The translations under genes were made by a program, and so were the position numbers. Shown here one piece after another: positions 47,757 through 56,614 of a DNA stretch of 64,000 nt (position 1 is the stretch's first letter; each line of letters opens with the position of its first letter). Location of the stretch: assembly GCF_002216685.1 (NCBI RefSeq), contig NZ_CP022353.1:744001-808000 (forward strand). The letters are read 5' to 3'. The notes below the pieces were generated by a model. The model worked only from the letters and a program-made list of their open reading frames with translations, was not told where the DNA came from and searched no databases. This DNA comes from Vibrio tarriae (lineage in GTDB: Bacteria; Pseudomonadota; Gammaproteobacteria; Enterobacterales; Vibrionaceae).

Positions 47757-47782
47757 TGCCATCCGTCTGCTGATGGATGGCA
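47757..47782. terminator. Hairpin between convergent HAD and RhtB genes
   Basis: TGCCATCC (47757-47764) pairs with GGATGGCA (47775-47782). No long T-run follows, so efficiency is uncertain. Confidence 0.55.
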
Positions 47783-47788
47783 CATCCA

Positions 47789-48409
47789 CTAACTAAAATA
47801 AAGCCACACGCCAACCCCAGCCATTAATGATCCTGCAATCCGATTGAGTAAGCGAACATGGTGAGCTTGACTTAATAAGCGCTTTAACCCTTTTCCACCG
47901 GTGGCATACAAACTCATACTGATAAACTCGGAAAGCAGAATGATGGCAACCAGCAACGTCAGTTGTGGGGCTAGGCTTAATGATTGATCAATAAAAGGGG
48001 GCAGCAATGACACCATAAATGCCCAGCCTTTAGGGTTAGCAATTGCGGTCACAAAACCTTGCACTAATAATCCCCAATCGCTGCCTTGGTAGGTCAAGGA
48101 TTGCTCGAAATTGATGGCGAGTTTGCCGCGTGATCGCCACATCTGAATGCCAAGATAAATCAGATAGCTGGCCCCAACAATTTTGAACAGGGTAAAAATA
48201 GTCGGGTAACGCAACATCACCGCGGCAATCCCAACCACGGCAGAGACAGCCACTAAAGCCACCCCAAGTAGTTCGCCCACCATCATCCACAGTGTTCTTC
48301 GATAACCCACGCTCATCCCCAAAGTGAGCGCTAAGGTCATATTCATACCTGGAGTAATCGAAACAAAAAAGAAGGTGGGAATAAACAGTCCCAAGAGCGC
48401 AGTATTCAT
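47789..48409 (-). CDS. LysE/RhtB-family amino-acid exporter
   Basis: 206 residues with six predicted helices. The RhtB pattern is clear: FIPTFFFVSITPGMNMTLALTLGMSVGYRRTLWMMVGELLGVA (about 9-51), YLIYLGIQMWRSRG near residue 82, and FVTAIANPKGWAFMVSLLPPFID near residue 115. Family members export homoserine, threonine, leucine or similar amino acids; the specificity is not visible. It is convergent with the HAD gene and about 210 bp from the PAP2 gene start. Confidence 0.9.
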   Translation of the reverse strand: MNTALLGLFIPTFFFVSITPGMNMTLALTLGMSVGYRRTLWMMVGELLGVALVAVSAVVGIAAVMLRYPTIFTLFKIVGASYLIYLGIQMWRSRGKLAINFEQSLTYQGSDWGLLVQGFVTAIANPKGWAFMVSLLPPFIDQSLSLAPQLTLLVAIILLSEFISMSLYATGGKGLKRLLSQAHHVRLLNRIAGSLMAGVGVWLYFS

Positions 48410-48619
48410 CCGTTATCTCCCTAGCCAGAGGATTCTTGTGTTAGTTCCATTAACAACAACTTCACAATATAGGTTGGGAATAAAATGCGCAATCATTGAT
48501 TTTGTATTCAATAAAACTGCATATCTTGTGTTTGATAAGCAGACTCTCGCATTAAGGTATTTGGCGGTAAGTCAAGGGACGATATACAATCACGCCCCTA
48601 CGTTGGGATGGAGAGTCTT

Positions 48620-49162
48620 ATGAAGAGAAGGTTATGCTTGGGTGGCGTACTTGTGTCCTCGATTTATTCCGGAATGGTGTGCGCGGATAACGCAAAAAAC
48701 TGGGAAACGTTCAGTGATATAGGTACGTACAGTCTAGTGGGCTTGGCGCTTGCGGTGCCAGCTTATCAAAGCGATTGGCAAGGGTTTACTCAGGCGGGGT
48801 TAAGTATTGCAACGGCTTCTGGTGTTGGCTTGTTGACCAAATCTTTAGTGGATGAAGAGCGACCCGATGGCAGCGGTAATGACAGTTTTCCGTCTAACCA
48901 TACCGCGAACGCTTTCGCCGCCGCGACGACACTGAATATTCGCTACGGTTGGGAGATTGGACTGCCAGCTTATGGTATGGCGGCGTTATCAGGCTTGGGT
49001 AGGGTTGAAGGTAATAAACATTACTGGCGTGATGTACTTGCGGGTGCTGTATTAGGAAGTGTATCAGCGTGGATGTTTACCGAGCCGTTTGATGACTCGG
49101 TACAAGTATTACCTTGGATTGAAGGAGACCAAGCAGGTATTAGCGTTACGATGCGTTGGTGA
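48620..49162 (+). CDS. PAP2-superfamily phosphatase
   Basis: 180 residues from ATG 48620 behind GGAGAG; the ATG at 48608 is too close upstream of that site. N-terminal signal or anchor helix (about 5-23). The three lipid-phosphatase motifs are present: KSLVDEERPDG (KxxxxxxRP), PSNHTANAF (in place of PSGH) and RVEGNKHYWRDVLAG (R-x5-H-x3-D). The active site would face the periplasm, where such enzymes dephosphorylate undecaprenyl-, phosphatidyl- or sphingoid-like phosphates. The tail overlaps the thioesterase gene by 17 bp, convergently. Confidence 0.87.
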   Translation: MKRRLCLGGVLVSSIYSGMVCADNAKNWETFSDIGTYSLVGLALAVPAYQSDWQGFTQAGLSIATASGVGLLTKSLVDEERPDGSGNDSFPSNHTANAFAAATTLNIRYGWEIGLPAYGMAALSGLGRVEGNKHYWRDVLAGAVLGSVSAWMFTEPFDDSVQVLPWIEGDQAGISVTMRW

Positions 49163-49598
49163 TAGAGAGAGATGCCCCTTCCAAAGTTTGAATGGCTTCT
49201 CTCACTGACACTGGCAGTTGGGCTTTTTCTCCAGTTTTAAAGTTAAACATGACCACAGTGGCGTTACCGACCGTAGTCACTTTACCGAGTTTTTGGCTCA
49301 CCACTTGGTATTCCATGCTAAAGCGATCTGCTTGAACAGAGGTAATGCGTGAACCAATCAGCAGCGTATCGGGGAAAGTGACTGGGATTTTATAACGCGC
49401 TTGTGTCTCTGATAACACTGGACCAATTTGGGTGCGTTGTAACTCTTCCATCAGCTTAAGATGAGCGAAGTAATCAATTCGCGCGGTTTCAAAGTAGCGA
49501 AAGTAGACCACATTATTGACGTGTTGCAGTGCATCCATCTCTCCCCATGCGACCACGATTTTCGTGACTACAGGGAAATCTTTTAAAAGCGATTCCAT
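49146..49598 (-). CDS. Hot-dog fold acyl-CoA thioesterase (4HBT)
   Basis: 150 residues. The 4HBT motif VAWGEMDALQHVNNVVYFRYFETARIDYF (17-45) includes the catalytic Asp and the HVNNVVY helix of the YbgC/FadM-type clade. The rest is the beta-sheet (FSMEYQVVSQKLGKVTTVGNATVVMFNF). It should hydrolyse acyl-CoA or acyl-ACP thioesters; chain length cannot be told. It is 79 bp downstream of the phospholipid cassette on the same strand, so it may be cotranscribed with it. Confidence 0.88.
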   Translation of the reverse strand: MESLLKDFPVVTKIVVAWGEMDALQHVNNVVYFRYFETARIDYFAHLKLMEELQRTQIGPVLSETQARYKIPVTFPDTLLIGSRITSVQADRFSMEYQVVSQKLGKVTTVGNATVVMFNFKTGEKAQLPVSVREAIQTLEGASLSITNAS

Positions 49599-49677
49599 GC
49601 CTTTTACTCGTGTTGTGATTAGAACAAATATTCTAACGGTAAATGGCTATTGTAAGCTTGAGCTTGTTATCAAAACG

Positions 49678-50358
49678 TTAAATTTCTCTGCTGTCGATGG
49701 TTTCGCTATCCAGAGTTGCTTGGGTTTGAGTGATGCAGTGAATCGCCAATTGCTGGTAATTTTTTTGCATGACCTGTACGAAATGTTCCGCATCACTAAA
49801 ACCGGTTAACGGTTCACCAATCACTACATCGCAATTAAAAGGCACGAACATCGCTGTACCTTTGGGTAGCGCGCGCCCCAAACCACGCATGACCACAGGC
49901 AATACCGCACGCTCCGGGTGATTTTTGACTAAATGATAAATGCCTTTTTTCAAACCACTCATTATTTCTGGCTCGCCTCGACTCCCTTCTGGGAAAATAA
50001 TCAGAATATCGCCTTGATCTAAAGCTTCATGGCAAGCTTGCAGTACCGCGTCACGTTCACTGTTTGAGGGGGAGCGATGGATCGGAATGATGCCTATAAT
50101 ATTCAGTGATAACCAAGCCACAAAGGGATTCACCAGAAAGTAATCCGCTGCAGCGACAGGGTGCACTCGGTGAATTAAATGCAGCGGAAACAGAGCCATA
50201 AGTACGAGTGTATCTAAATGACTATTGTGATTGGCGGCAATCACCATTGGACCTTGAGTAGGGAGATTTTGGCGTTGCAAAATATTGAGCCCTAAACCAA
50301 CAAAAACGAGGGGTTTAACGATCAATAGGAAAAACAGCACTTTCAGAATACGCGCCAT
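49678..50358 (-). CDS. PlsC-type 1-acylglycerol-3-phosphate acyltransferase
   Basis: 226 residues. An N-terminal membrane helix (about 5-25) and the acyltransferase motifs NHNSHLDTLVLMALFP (HX4D, near 43), IIGIIPIHR (near 90), ILIIFPEGSRGEPE (near 124) and VLPVVMRGLGRALPKG (near 158). It would acylate a lysophospholipid or a related acceptor at the inner membrane. Third gene of a tight operon after a CDP-alcohol phosphatidyltransferase and a CdsA-like gene. This is a second PlsC-type enzyme in the window besides the LplT fusion. Confidence 0.87.
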   Translation of the reverse strand: MARILKVLFFLLIVKPLVFVGLGLNILQRQNLPTQGPMVIAANHNSHLDTLVLMALFPLHLIHRVHPVAAADYFLVNPFVAWLSLNIIGIIPIHRSPSNSERDAVLQACHEALDQGDILIIFPEGSRGEPEIMSGLKKGIYHLVKNHPERAVLPVVMRGLGRALPKGTAMFVPFNCDVVIGEPLTGFSDAEHFVQVMQKNYQQLAIHCITQTQATLDSETIDSREI

Positions 50359-50365
50359 ATAAGCC

Positions 50366-51298
50366 TCAGTAATAGAGATAATAGAGGTAGTGGAAAAACA
50401 GCGGAGCGGTAAACATCAAGCTATCGACCCTGTCCAAAATGCCCCCGTGGCCCGGAATAAACTGGCTGGTGTCTTTGATACGCAAATCGCGCTTGACTGA
50501 AGAAATCACCAAATCGCCAATAAATCCACTCAAAGCAATGATGACACCGCCGACCAGCCCTTGCGCTGCGGTCAGTGGCGTTAAATAAGGCGCTGCAAAG
50601 TATGAAACGGTAACCACGGTCAATGTGCCGCCGATAAAGCCTTGCCAAGTTTTATTCGGGCTGACTTTCGGAACGATCTTATGTTTACCAAAACTTTTTC
50701 CCCACACGTATTGGGCAACATCATTGAACTGAGTCATTACCAATAAAAACAGCAACATACCCAGTGAACCTGCATCTGGGTTTAAGCTTGGTAACACCAA
50801 TAGGTAGGCCATATGGCTGATACAAAATACGGTCAACATCATTGCCCAGTGAATAATGCCTGCTGAGCGAATAAAGCCTTTAGTATCTCCAATCAGCACC
50901 ATCACCATAGGCAAGTACAGGAATACATAGACTGGAATAAAGATAATGAACATGCCGTACCAGCCGATGGAGAGCCAGTAGTACTGAAATGGAATGGATA
51001 AATAAGCCCAGAAAATCACTCGGCGATCGGTCATGCGTGTGGGCACAATCGAGAGAAACTCTTTCAGTGCCATGAAACTCAGGAAACCCACAAAAAAGAG
51101 CGTGTAGTTGAGTGGAAGCTGCAATACGACAAACACAATCGCAACCATCCACCACCATGAACGAATACGCAGCTTTAATTCGAGATAATCGCGTTCAGGA
51201 TAGCGGCGAGACAGCCACAAATAACAGAGTGTACCTACCACTAAAATGGCCAAAATCACCAACATCAAGTGCAGTGAGTGTTGAGGAATGTTGAGCAT
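50366..51298 (-). CDS. CdsA-like phosphatidate cytidylyltransferase
   Basis: 310 residues with about 8 helices. The C-terminal CdsA signature is near-complete: FGKHKIVPKVSPNKTWQGFIGG (about 210-230) and SGFIGDLVISSVKRDLRIKDTSQFIPGHGGILDRVDSLMF (about 257-297), including the metal-binding D-x4-K-R and GHGGxLDRxD. It makes CDP-diacylglycerol from phosphatidate and CTP. As E. coli YnbB does beside YnbA, it sits next to a CDP-alcohol phosphatidyltransferase. Starts two bases after that gene's stop. Confidence 0.88.
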   Translation of the reverse strand: MLNIPQHSLHLMLVILAILVVGTLCYLWLSRRYPERDYLELKLRIRSWWWMVAIVFVVLQLPLNYTLFFVGFLSFMALKEFLSIVPTRMTDRRVIFWAYLSIPFQYYWLSIGWYGMFIIFIPVYVFLYLPMVMVLIGDTKGFIRSAGIIHWAMMLTVFCISHMAYLLVLPSLNPDAGSLGMLLFLLVMTQFNDVAQYVWGKSFGKHKIVPKVSPNKTWQGFIGGTLTVVTVSYFAAPYLTPLTAAQGLVGGVIIALSGFIGDLVISSVKRDLRIKDTSQFIPGHGGILDRVDSLMFTAPLFFHYLYYLYY

Positions 51299-51300
51299 GA

Positions 51301-51993
51301 TCAGCTACCTTGATGATCGGGCGACGAAGCACGCGCCGCATGGAATTGATAAATGTGCTGTAAGCGTCGCCAAACCGTGAGTACCAGCCCAATCAGCATG
51401 ACGATTAAGGCGATATCCATGGTGTATGCGAAAAAGGTTGGGATCTCATCGAACAGTGACAGTGCCGCGATAAAGAGCAAACTCAGAGTAAGCAGTGCCA
51501 TGCGATGCTGTTTAGCCATCGGGCCTTGGAAATCAGCTTCACCGCCCATGCTGACTCCCAAGACACGAATATAGGCGGTCAGCACCGCAAGGAGAGCGCA
51601 AAGCCATGCCAAGGTCATTCCTAGCTCAGACGTAGTGACAAAACCCGCACCAAGAATCAACAAAGGGTCGGCAATGCGATCTGGCACATCATTAAATAAT
51701 TCGCCAGCAGGGGTCTTCTTCCCACCTTCTACGGCAACCATGCCATCAAACAAGTTACACAGTAAACGCGCTTGAATCGATAAGGCCGCCAGAATTAGCC
51801 AAAGTGGGGTAGGGTAGTAGTGATATACGGCTAAAATGACAAAGCCAAGCAGCGCAAAGGCAATACTCATTAACGAAATTTGGTTAGGGGTGATCTGTTT
51901 TTGGCTCAACCAAACGGCGATACGTTTGGTGAAGTTCAGTTCTCGGACCGCAAGTGGGCGGCGGTTTTTCTCTTCGGATAGTGTCTTTTCCAT
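51301..51993 (-). CDS. CDP-alcohol phosphatidyltransferase family protein
   Basis: 230 residues from ATG 51993 behind AAGAGG; an in-frame upstream start at 52011 lacks a site. The CDP-alcohol transferase motif is recognisable, but its first half is unusual: NLFDGMVAVEGGKKTPAGEL, then FNDVPDRIAD. The usual first Asp of DxxDG is Asn and the usual Arg of AR is Val, as in the YnbA/YnjF-like branch. About six helices. It heads an operon with CdsA-like and PlsC-like genes, which implies a dedicated phospholipid; the head-group alcohol is unknown. Confidence 0.85.
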   Translation of the reverse strand: MEKTLSEEKNRRPLAVRELNFTKRIAVWLSQKQITPNQISLMSIAFALLGFVILAVYHYYPTPLWLILAALSIQARLLCNLFDGMVAVEGGKKTPAGELFNDVPDRIADPLLILGAGFVTTSELGMTLAWLCALLAVLTAYIRVLGVSMGGEADFQGPMAKQHRMALLTLSLLFIAALSLFDEIPTFFAYTMDIALIVMLIGLVLTVWRRLQHIYQFHAARASSPDHQGS

Positions 51994-52137
51994 ATAACCT
52001 CTTGTTGCCACATAGAAAGTGTGGCTAGCAATAGGCGATGTGGTACCACCAATCAGCGCTGAAAAGAAGTCATACCAAGTAGGGTTACCTGTTTTTTGGT
52101 ACGCGTCTCAATCTTGTAGCATGGTATTGCTAATGCA

Positions 52138-54064
52138 TTACTCATTAATTTGCGCGGATATCGAGGTATTCTCTGAGGAAAAGTAGTGATCGCAGAAAGC
52201 TGCGAACTCGGTTTTGGTGATCGGGCGAGAGAAATAGTAACCTTGGAACTCATCTACGCCTAATTGCTTGAGTTGCTCTAATTGCGCCAACTGTTCGACC
52301 CCCTCAGCCACCACTTGCATCCCCAATTGATGGGAAAGATTAACGATGGAAGCAATAAAAATCGCCTGTTGCTGGTTTTGATTCATATTGTCGACAAACG
52401 ATTTATCAATCTTCAACTTACTGAATCTGAGGTGGTTGAGTTGGTAGAGCGATGACCATCCAGTTCCGAAGTCATCGAGTGCAAAACGAACTTTCATTTT
52501 TTCTAATGATTCGATGATGGCGAGACTTTGCGGAAAATCATCAATGGTCATGGTTTCGGTTAGCTCTAAAATGATCGCATTGAGGAAATTCTCATGGTGG
52601 CCAAAAATCGTGGTCACGAGTGTTGGCAAGGTTTCATCAAACAGAGAATCGGAAAGGTTGATCGAGACATCTAACCGGCGGTTGTAAGGTTTCCAATCAT
52701 TTTGTAATGCTAAATAGACCTGCTGCATGATCCATGCACCGAGTTTTTTGCCAAGTCCATACTCTTCGGCAATCTCGATCAAATACTGCGGATTGATATA
52801 ACCAAACTCACTGTGTTGCCAGCGGATCAACGCCTCACACCCTAGTCGGTCAGGATTGCGTGACAAGATAGGTTGATAGGATAAATACAAACTCGATTGG
52901 TTCGGATCTAACAGCAACTGCTGTAGCTGCTCGGCGAGAATACGCTTTTTGTTGTATGCACTTTCAATGTCTCGGGTGTAGTACACCACCTGACCTTCAG
53001 GTGCTTTTTTTGCGATATTGAGTGCTAAATCAGCATTGTTTAATAAACTGCTCGCCCGTAGTTTTGAGCTGTTTTGAGTGAAGTCTAGAGTCTGACAGGT
53101 GACAACGCCCATCGCGACACTCAAACGTTTGGTCGGATCATTCTCTTGTACTAATTTGGTCAAGTCATTCCACAAGTTACGGATAAAAAAATCGGCATTT
53201 CCGCTACAAGGATGCAGTAAAACGGCGAATTCATCGGCACCAATGCGGGCGCATTGATAAGCAAATGAGCGGCAGCGTTGGGTGAGTAACTCAGCAATAT
53301 TAATCAACAACTGGTCGCCAAAGGTGTAGCCCATCGTATCATTCAATTCTTTGAATCGATTGAGATCGAACAGGATGAGTGCGATAGGTTCTTGTTGACT
53401 TGGGCGGCTTTTCTTTAGCCTCTTAACAATAAAGTTACGGTTTTTTAGTCGTGTGAGTGGGTCATGCCATGCGAGAAACTGTTGATAATCTGCAGAACGA
53501 TAAGTCATGTACGAGATCAAAATTAAGATGAGCAGAATCGCAGCAAAAAAAATAGAGTAACTGCTGTTTATTCTCGTTGATCATGCGGATATTGCTGTTG
53601 GCACTCTCACCCGTAAAATTCACAATCGCTAAATTGCGGATCTGGGCGTTGTAGGGTTCCAGAGCCTTTTGTAATTCTTGCAGTGTCGCTTTATCTCCTT
53701 GAGTGACAGCAAGTTCATAACGTTTGATTTGAGTGAAAACCTCTTGAATGATGGCTTCTGCATTATGTTGCTGTCTGAGTTCTTGGGTTTCTTTACTGGT
53801 TAGAAAGAGATCGAAACGGTTCCACAAAATATCGTAATTAAGACTCATCACCTGATGATTTTCGCGGCTTTCGTTTAATAAATAAGCCTCCAATCTATGA
53901 GTGAAATTGAGCGTCTCTACTTCCAATTGCGCTAAAGACCAAGCCGCCAATTGGGTGTACTTGGTGAGCATATTATAAGTATTGGTGAAGCGAACCATGG
54001 CCCAGAACGACAACATGACCATGACGAAGACTAGAGTGAAAAAAGCAAGTAGAGGCTTCTTCAT
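52138..54064 (-). pseudogene. GGDEF-EAL membrane protein, frame broken in an 8-A homopolymer
   Basis: Two overlapping frames make one protein. The first (54064 to about 53553) holds TM1 (7-28), a helical periplasmic sensor and the start of TM2 (KQQLLYFF). The second, to 52138, continues TM2 (AAILLILILISYMTYR), then a GGDEF domain (RIGADEFAVL, one Gly replaced by Ala) and an EAL domain with EALIRW, ELTE, DDFGTGWSS, KIDKSFV and EGVE all intact. Removing one base from the eight A at 53545-53552 restores 641 residues. The EAL part looks like an active c-di-GMP phosphodiesterase. It may be a pseudogene, a phase-variable gene or a sequencing error. It follows the periplasmic-protein gene by 5 bp. 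Confidence 0.88.
53545..53552. repeat. A8 homopolymer at the frameshift
   Basis: Eight A on the plus strand (eight T in the coding strand), in the codons for the second membrane helix. Seven would keep the frame. Confidence 0.9.
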
Positions 54065-54069
54065 CGTGG

Positions 54070-54540
54070 TTAAGGAGTGATGATTTCTATATTGCTGATT
54101 TGCCAGACCATGCGGCTGTGCAGTATTTCATTATCTAACTCGCCACTACTACTAAGCGGGTAGATTGACCAAATTGGCCCACGGTCGCGGATCTGCATCG
54201 GTTTGCCATTATTTTGAATCGCGAAAACAGGGTTGTATTTCTCGATATCAGAATAAGGGATCACGGCCCAATATTTGTTTAGGGCGACCACTTTAAGGTC
54301 GGCTTGTTTTGCCCCCATCCAAGCTAACAATGCTTGAGCAGAAATGCCTTTAAACTCCGTATTACCTTGTGTCCACGGCGTTTCGGTGACGATAGTTAAA
54401 TCACTACGGGCTAACAGTTCTTGATAAGTGGCCGAAACGGTTTGCCCTTGATGGGTTATCGTGAGGATCGGTTCTTGTGCAAACAATTTGCTGCTTATCA
54501 ACGCTAACAGCGTAAACAACATTACCTTCATAGTTCTCAT
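54070..54540 (-). CDS. Periplasmic protein with molybdopterin-oxidoreductase-like fold
   Basis: 156 residues with a signal peptide (about 1-21, LFA|QEP). Residues 22-156 resemble the sulfite-oxidase-like molybdopterin-binding domain (FKGISAQALLAWMGA, near 64; ALNKYWAVIPYSDI, near 86; GPIWSIYPLSSS, near 120), but the cofactor Cys is absent, so catalysis is unlikely. It ends 5 bp before the GGDEF-EAL gene. A secreted partner that modulates the sensor part of that protein is the natural inference. ATG 54540 is preceded by GGGGTAACGA. Confidence 0.75.
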   Translation of the reverse strand: MRTMKVMLFTLLALISSKLFAQEPILTITHQGQTVSATYQELLARSDLTIVTETPWTQGNTEFKGISAQALLAWMGAKQADLKVVALNKYWAVIPYSDIEKYNPVFAIQNNGKPMQIRDRGPIWSIYPLSSSGELDNEILHSRMVWQISNIEIITP

Positions 54541-54606
54541 TCGTTACCCCATTTATGTTGAGTGATGTTTATATAGGTATAGGTAGCCCATTTGACGCGT
54601 GCAAGG

Positions 54607-54634
54607 TCGATCTTTAGTTTGAGACTAAAGTCGA
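54607..54634. other. Strong palindromic hairpin in intergenic DNA
   Basis: TCGA-T-CTTTAGT pairs with ACTAAAG-TCGA around TTGAG (one bulged T), between the divergent periplasmic-protein gene and the small membrane-peptide gene. There is no T-run. It could be an operator or an RNA element. Confidence 0.45.
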
Positions 54635-54771
54635 GCTCATTCACCCCTTGGGAGGTATGGTGGCATCCCACTTCTGTCACAAAAAATTAACGTCTCAATC
54701 TCTTGCTGATTTTTCAAAGTTTAATCATATTGTCATTACCGTGTCATAAACATAAAGGTGGGGAGATCGAT

Positions 54772-54873
54772 ATGGAACACGTTGAAATGGTGCAACCTAG
54801 TGCGCTAGGTGTTGTGGGTCGTACGCTGGTGTTTTCCTTATTGGCATTAGGCTTCACCTTTATGCTGCTATAG
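54772..54873 (+). CDS. 33-residue single-helix membrane peptide, unrecognised
   Basis: ATG 54772 follows GGGGAGA at seven bases, an excellent ribosome site. The 33 codons encode a short acidic head (MEHVEMVQPSA) and one hydrophobic helix (TLVFSLLALGFTFMLL) that ends at the stop, and a strong terminator follows 18 bp later. Site, frame and terminator together make a complete small gene. I do not recognise the product. Such peptides often bind and tune a larger membrane complex. No operon partner: selO follows after its own promoter region. Confidence 0.75.
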   Translation: MEHVEMVQPSALGVVGRTLVFSLLALGFTFMLL

Positions 54874-54891
54874 CAACACCTAAGATTCACC

Positions 54892-54921
54892 AAAGCCGAA
54901 GCAGATTGCTTCGGCTTTTTT
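54892..54921 (+). terminator. Terminator of the 33-residue gene
   Basis: AAAGCCGAAGCA (54892-54903) pairs with TGCTTCGGCTTT (54907-54918), followed by TTT. Confidence 0.93.
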
Positions 54922-55100
54922 ATCCGCGGGTTTTTATCCACTTGAGCTGCCTTCTAACACCTTTGGTAAGCATAGAACGTGAGAGGGCTTTGGGCGATAA
55001 GTTTGGGTTCTCTGTCTACACAATTTCAGAACAATAAAACCTAGTGAAAAGGTCAAGTATTTGCTAACGTGCGACCAAACCATTGATCGCGAGTCTAGTT

Positions 55101-56570
55101 ATGTCAGTGTGGAATGCTGTTCATCTTAGCAAACGTTTTGCGGCGTTACCCCAAGCTTTTTATACCCCAGTTCATCCTCAGCCTTTGCAAAATGTACGTT
55201 GGGGGATGTGGAACACTCGTTTGGCGCAACAATTTGGTTTGCCTGAGGCACCGAATGATGAGTTATTGGCATCGCTGTCTGGGCAGCAGTTACCTGCTGA
55301 TTTTTCTCCCGTCGCGATGAAATATGCGGGCCATCAGTTTGGGGTGTATAACCCCGCTTTAGGTGATGGCCGCGGCTTACTGTTGGCGGAAATGGCGACC
55401 AAGCAGGGTGAAGTGTTTGATATTCACCTCAAGGGCGCAGGGCTTACGCCTTATTCACGAATGGGAGATGGGCGAGCGGTGCTGCGTTCATCCATTCGTG
55501 AATATTTGTGCAGTGAGGCGATGGCTGGGCTCGGCATTGCCACAACCCGCGCATTAGCACTAATGAGTAGTGAAACGCCAGTCTATCGAGAGCGTGAAGA
55601 GCGCGGCGCACTCTTGGTGCGTTTAGCCCATACCCATGTGCGATTTGGCCATTTCGAGCATTTCTTTTACACCGATCAGCATATGAACCTGAAATTACTG
55701 GCGGATAAAGTCATCGAATGGCATTTCCCAGATTGCGTGAAAACATCGAAACCTTATGCGGCTTGGTTTTCGCAAGTGGTTGAGCGCACTGCGCTGATGA
55801 TTGCGCAGTGGCAAGCTTACGGCTTTAACCACGGGGTGATGAATACCGATAATATGTCGATTCTCGGGGAAACCTTTGATTATGGTCCCTTTGCCTTTTT
55901 GGATGACTACGATCCGAACTTCATCTGCAATCACTCGGATTATCAGGGACGATATGCCTTTGATCAGCAGCCACGCATTGGCCTTTGGAACCTATCCGCA
56001 TTAGCGCATGCGCTGTCACCTCTGATTGACAAAGACGATTTAGAAGCTGTACTGGGGAGTTATTCTGATCACCTCAATCTGCATTTCAGCCGTTTGATGC
56101 GCGCGAAACTCGGTTTAGCGACTCAGCAAGAGGGGGATGGCGAGTTGTTTGCTGATTTCTTCGCGCTACTGGCCAACAATCACACCGATTACACGCGCTT
56201 TTTACGCGAGCTCTCCTGTTTGGATCGGCAAGGAAACGAGGCGGTGATCGATTTGGTGTTAGATCGCGAAGCGGCTAAGACCTGGTTAACCCGTTATCTT
56301 GAGCGCGCTGCTCGTGAGTTAGGTCTAGAGGGGCGACCCATCAGCAGCAGTGAGCGCTGCCAAGCCATGCGCCAAGTGAACCCGAAATACATCTTGCGTA
56401 ACTACCTTGCGCAGCAAGCAATTGAGTTTGCTGAACGAGGCGATTTTGAGGTAATGCAATGCTTAGCCACTGTGTTGGCTAGCCCTTATGCCGAGCATCC
56501 CGAGTTTGAACGCTACGCAAAGTTACCGCCAGAATGGGGGAAAAAACTGGAGATCAGTTGTTCTTCCTAA
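55101..56570 (+). CDS. selO: Protein adenylyltransferase SelO
   Basis: 489 residues from ATG 55101; the frame is open from a TTG at 55083. SelO is a pseudokinase-fold enzyme that transfers AMP from ATP to Ser, Thr or Tyr of protein targets and is linked to redox stress. Family blocks: [25 protein letters not shown] (73-97), [25 protein letters not shown] (108-132), [11 protein letters not shown] (near 180), [32 protein letters not shown] (about 235-266, catalytic and metal residues), and [17 protein letters not shown] near 435. The C-terminus (SCSS) lacks the conserved terminal Cys or Sec environment of eukaryotic SelO but keeps a Cys. Confidence 0.95.
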   Translation: MSVWNAVHLSKRFAALPQAFYTPVHPQPLQNVRWGMWNTRLAQQFGLPEAPNDELLASLSGQQLPADFSPVAMKYAGHQFGVYNPALGDGRGLLLAEMATKQGEVFDIHLKGAGLTPYSRMGDGRAVLRSSIREYLCSEAMAGLGIATTRALALMSSETPVYREREERGALLVRLAHTHVRFGHFEHFFYTDQHMNLKLLADKVIEWHFPDCVKTSKPYAAWFSQVVERTALMIAQWQAYGFNHGVMNTDNMSILGETFDYGPFAFLDDYDPNFICNHSDYQGRYAFDQQPRIGLWNLSALAHALSPLIDKDDLEAVLGSYSDHLNLHFSRLMRAKLGLATQQEGDGELFADFFALLANNHTDYTRFLRELSCLDRQGNEAVIDLVLDREAAKTWLTRYLERAARELGLEGRPISSSERCQAMRQVNPKYILRNYLAQQAIEFAERGDFEVMQCLATVLASPYAEHPEFERYAKLPPEWGKKLEISCSS

Positions 56571-56614
56571 GGCCTGTTATGCATGGGTGGAAAGTGACCC
56601 ATTACTGAAATTGG

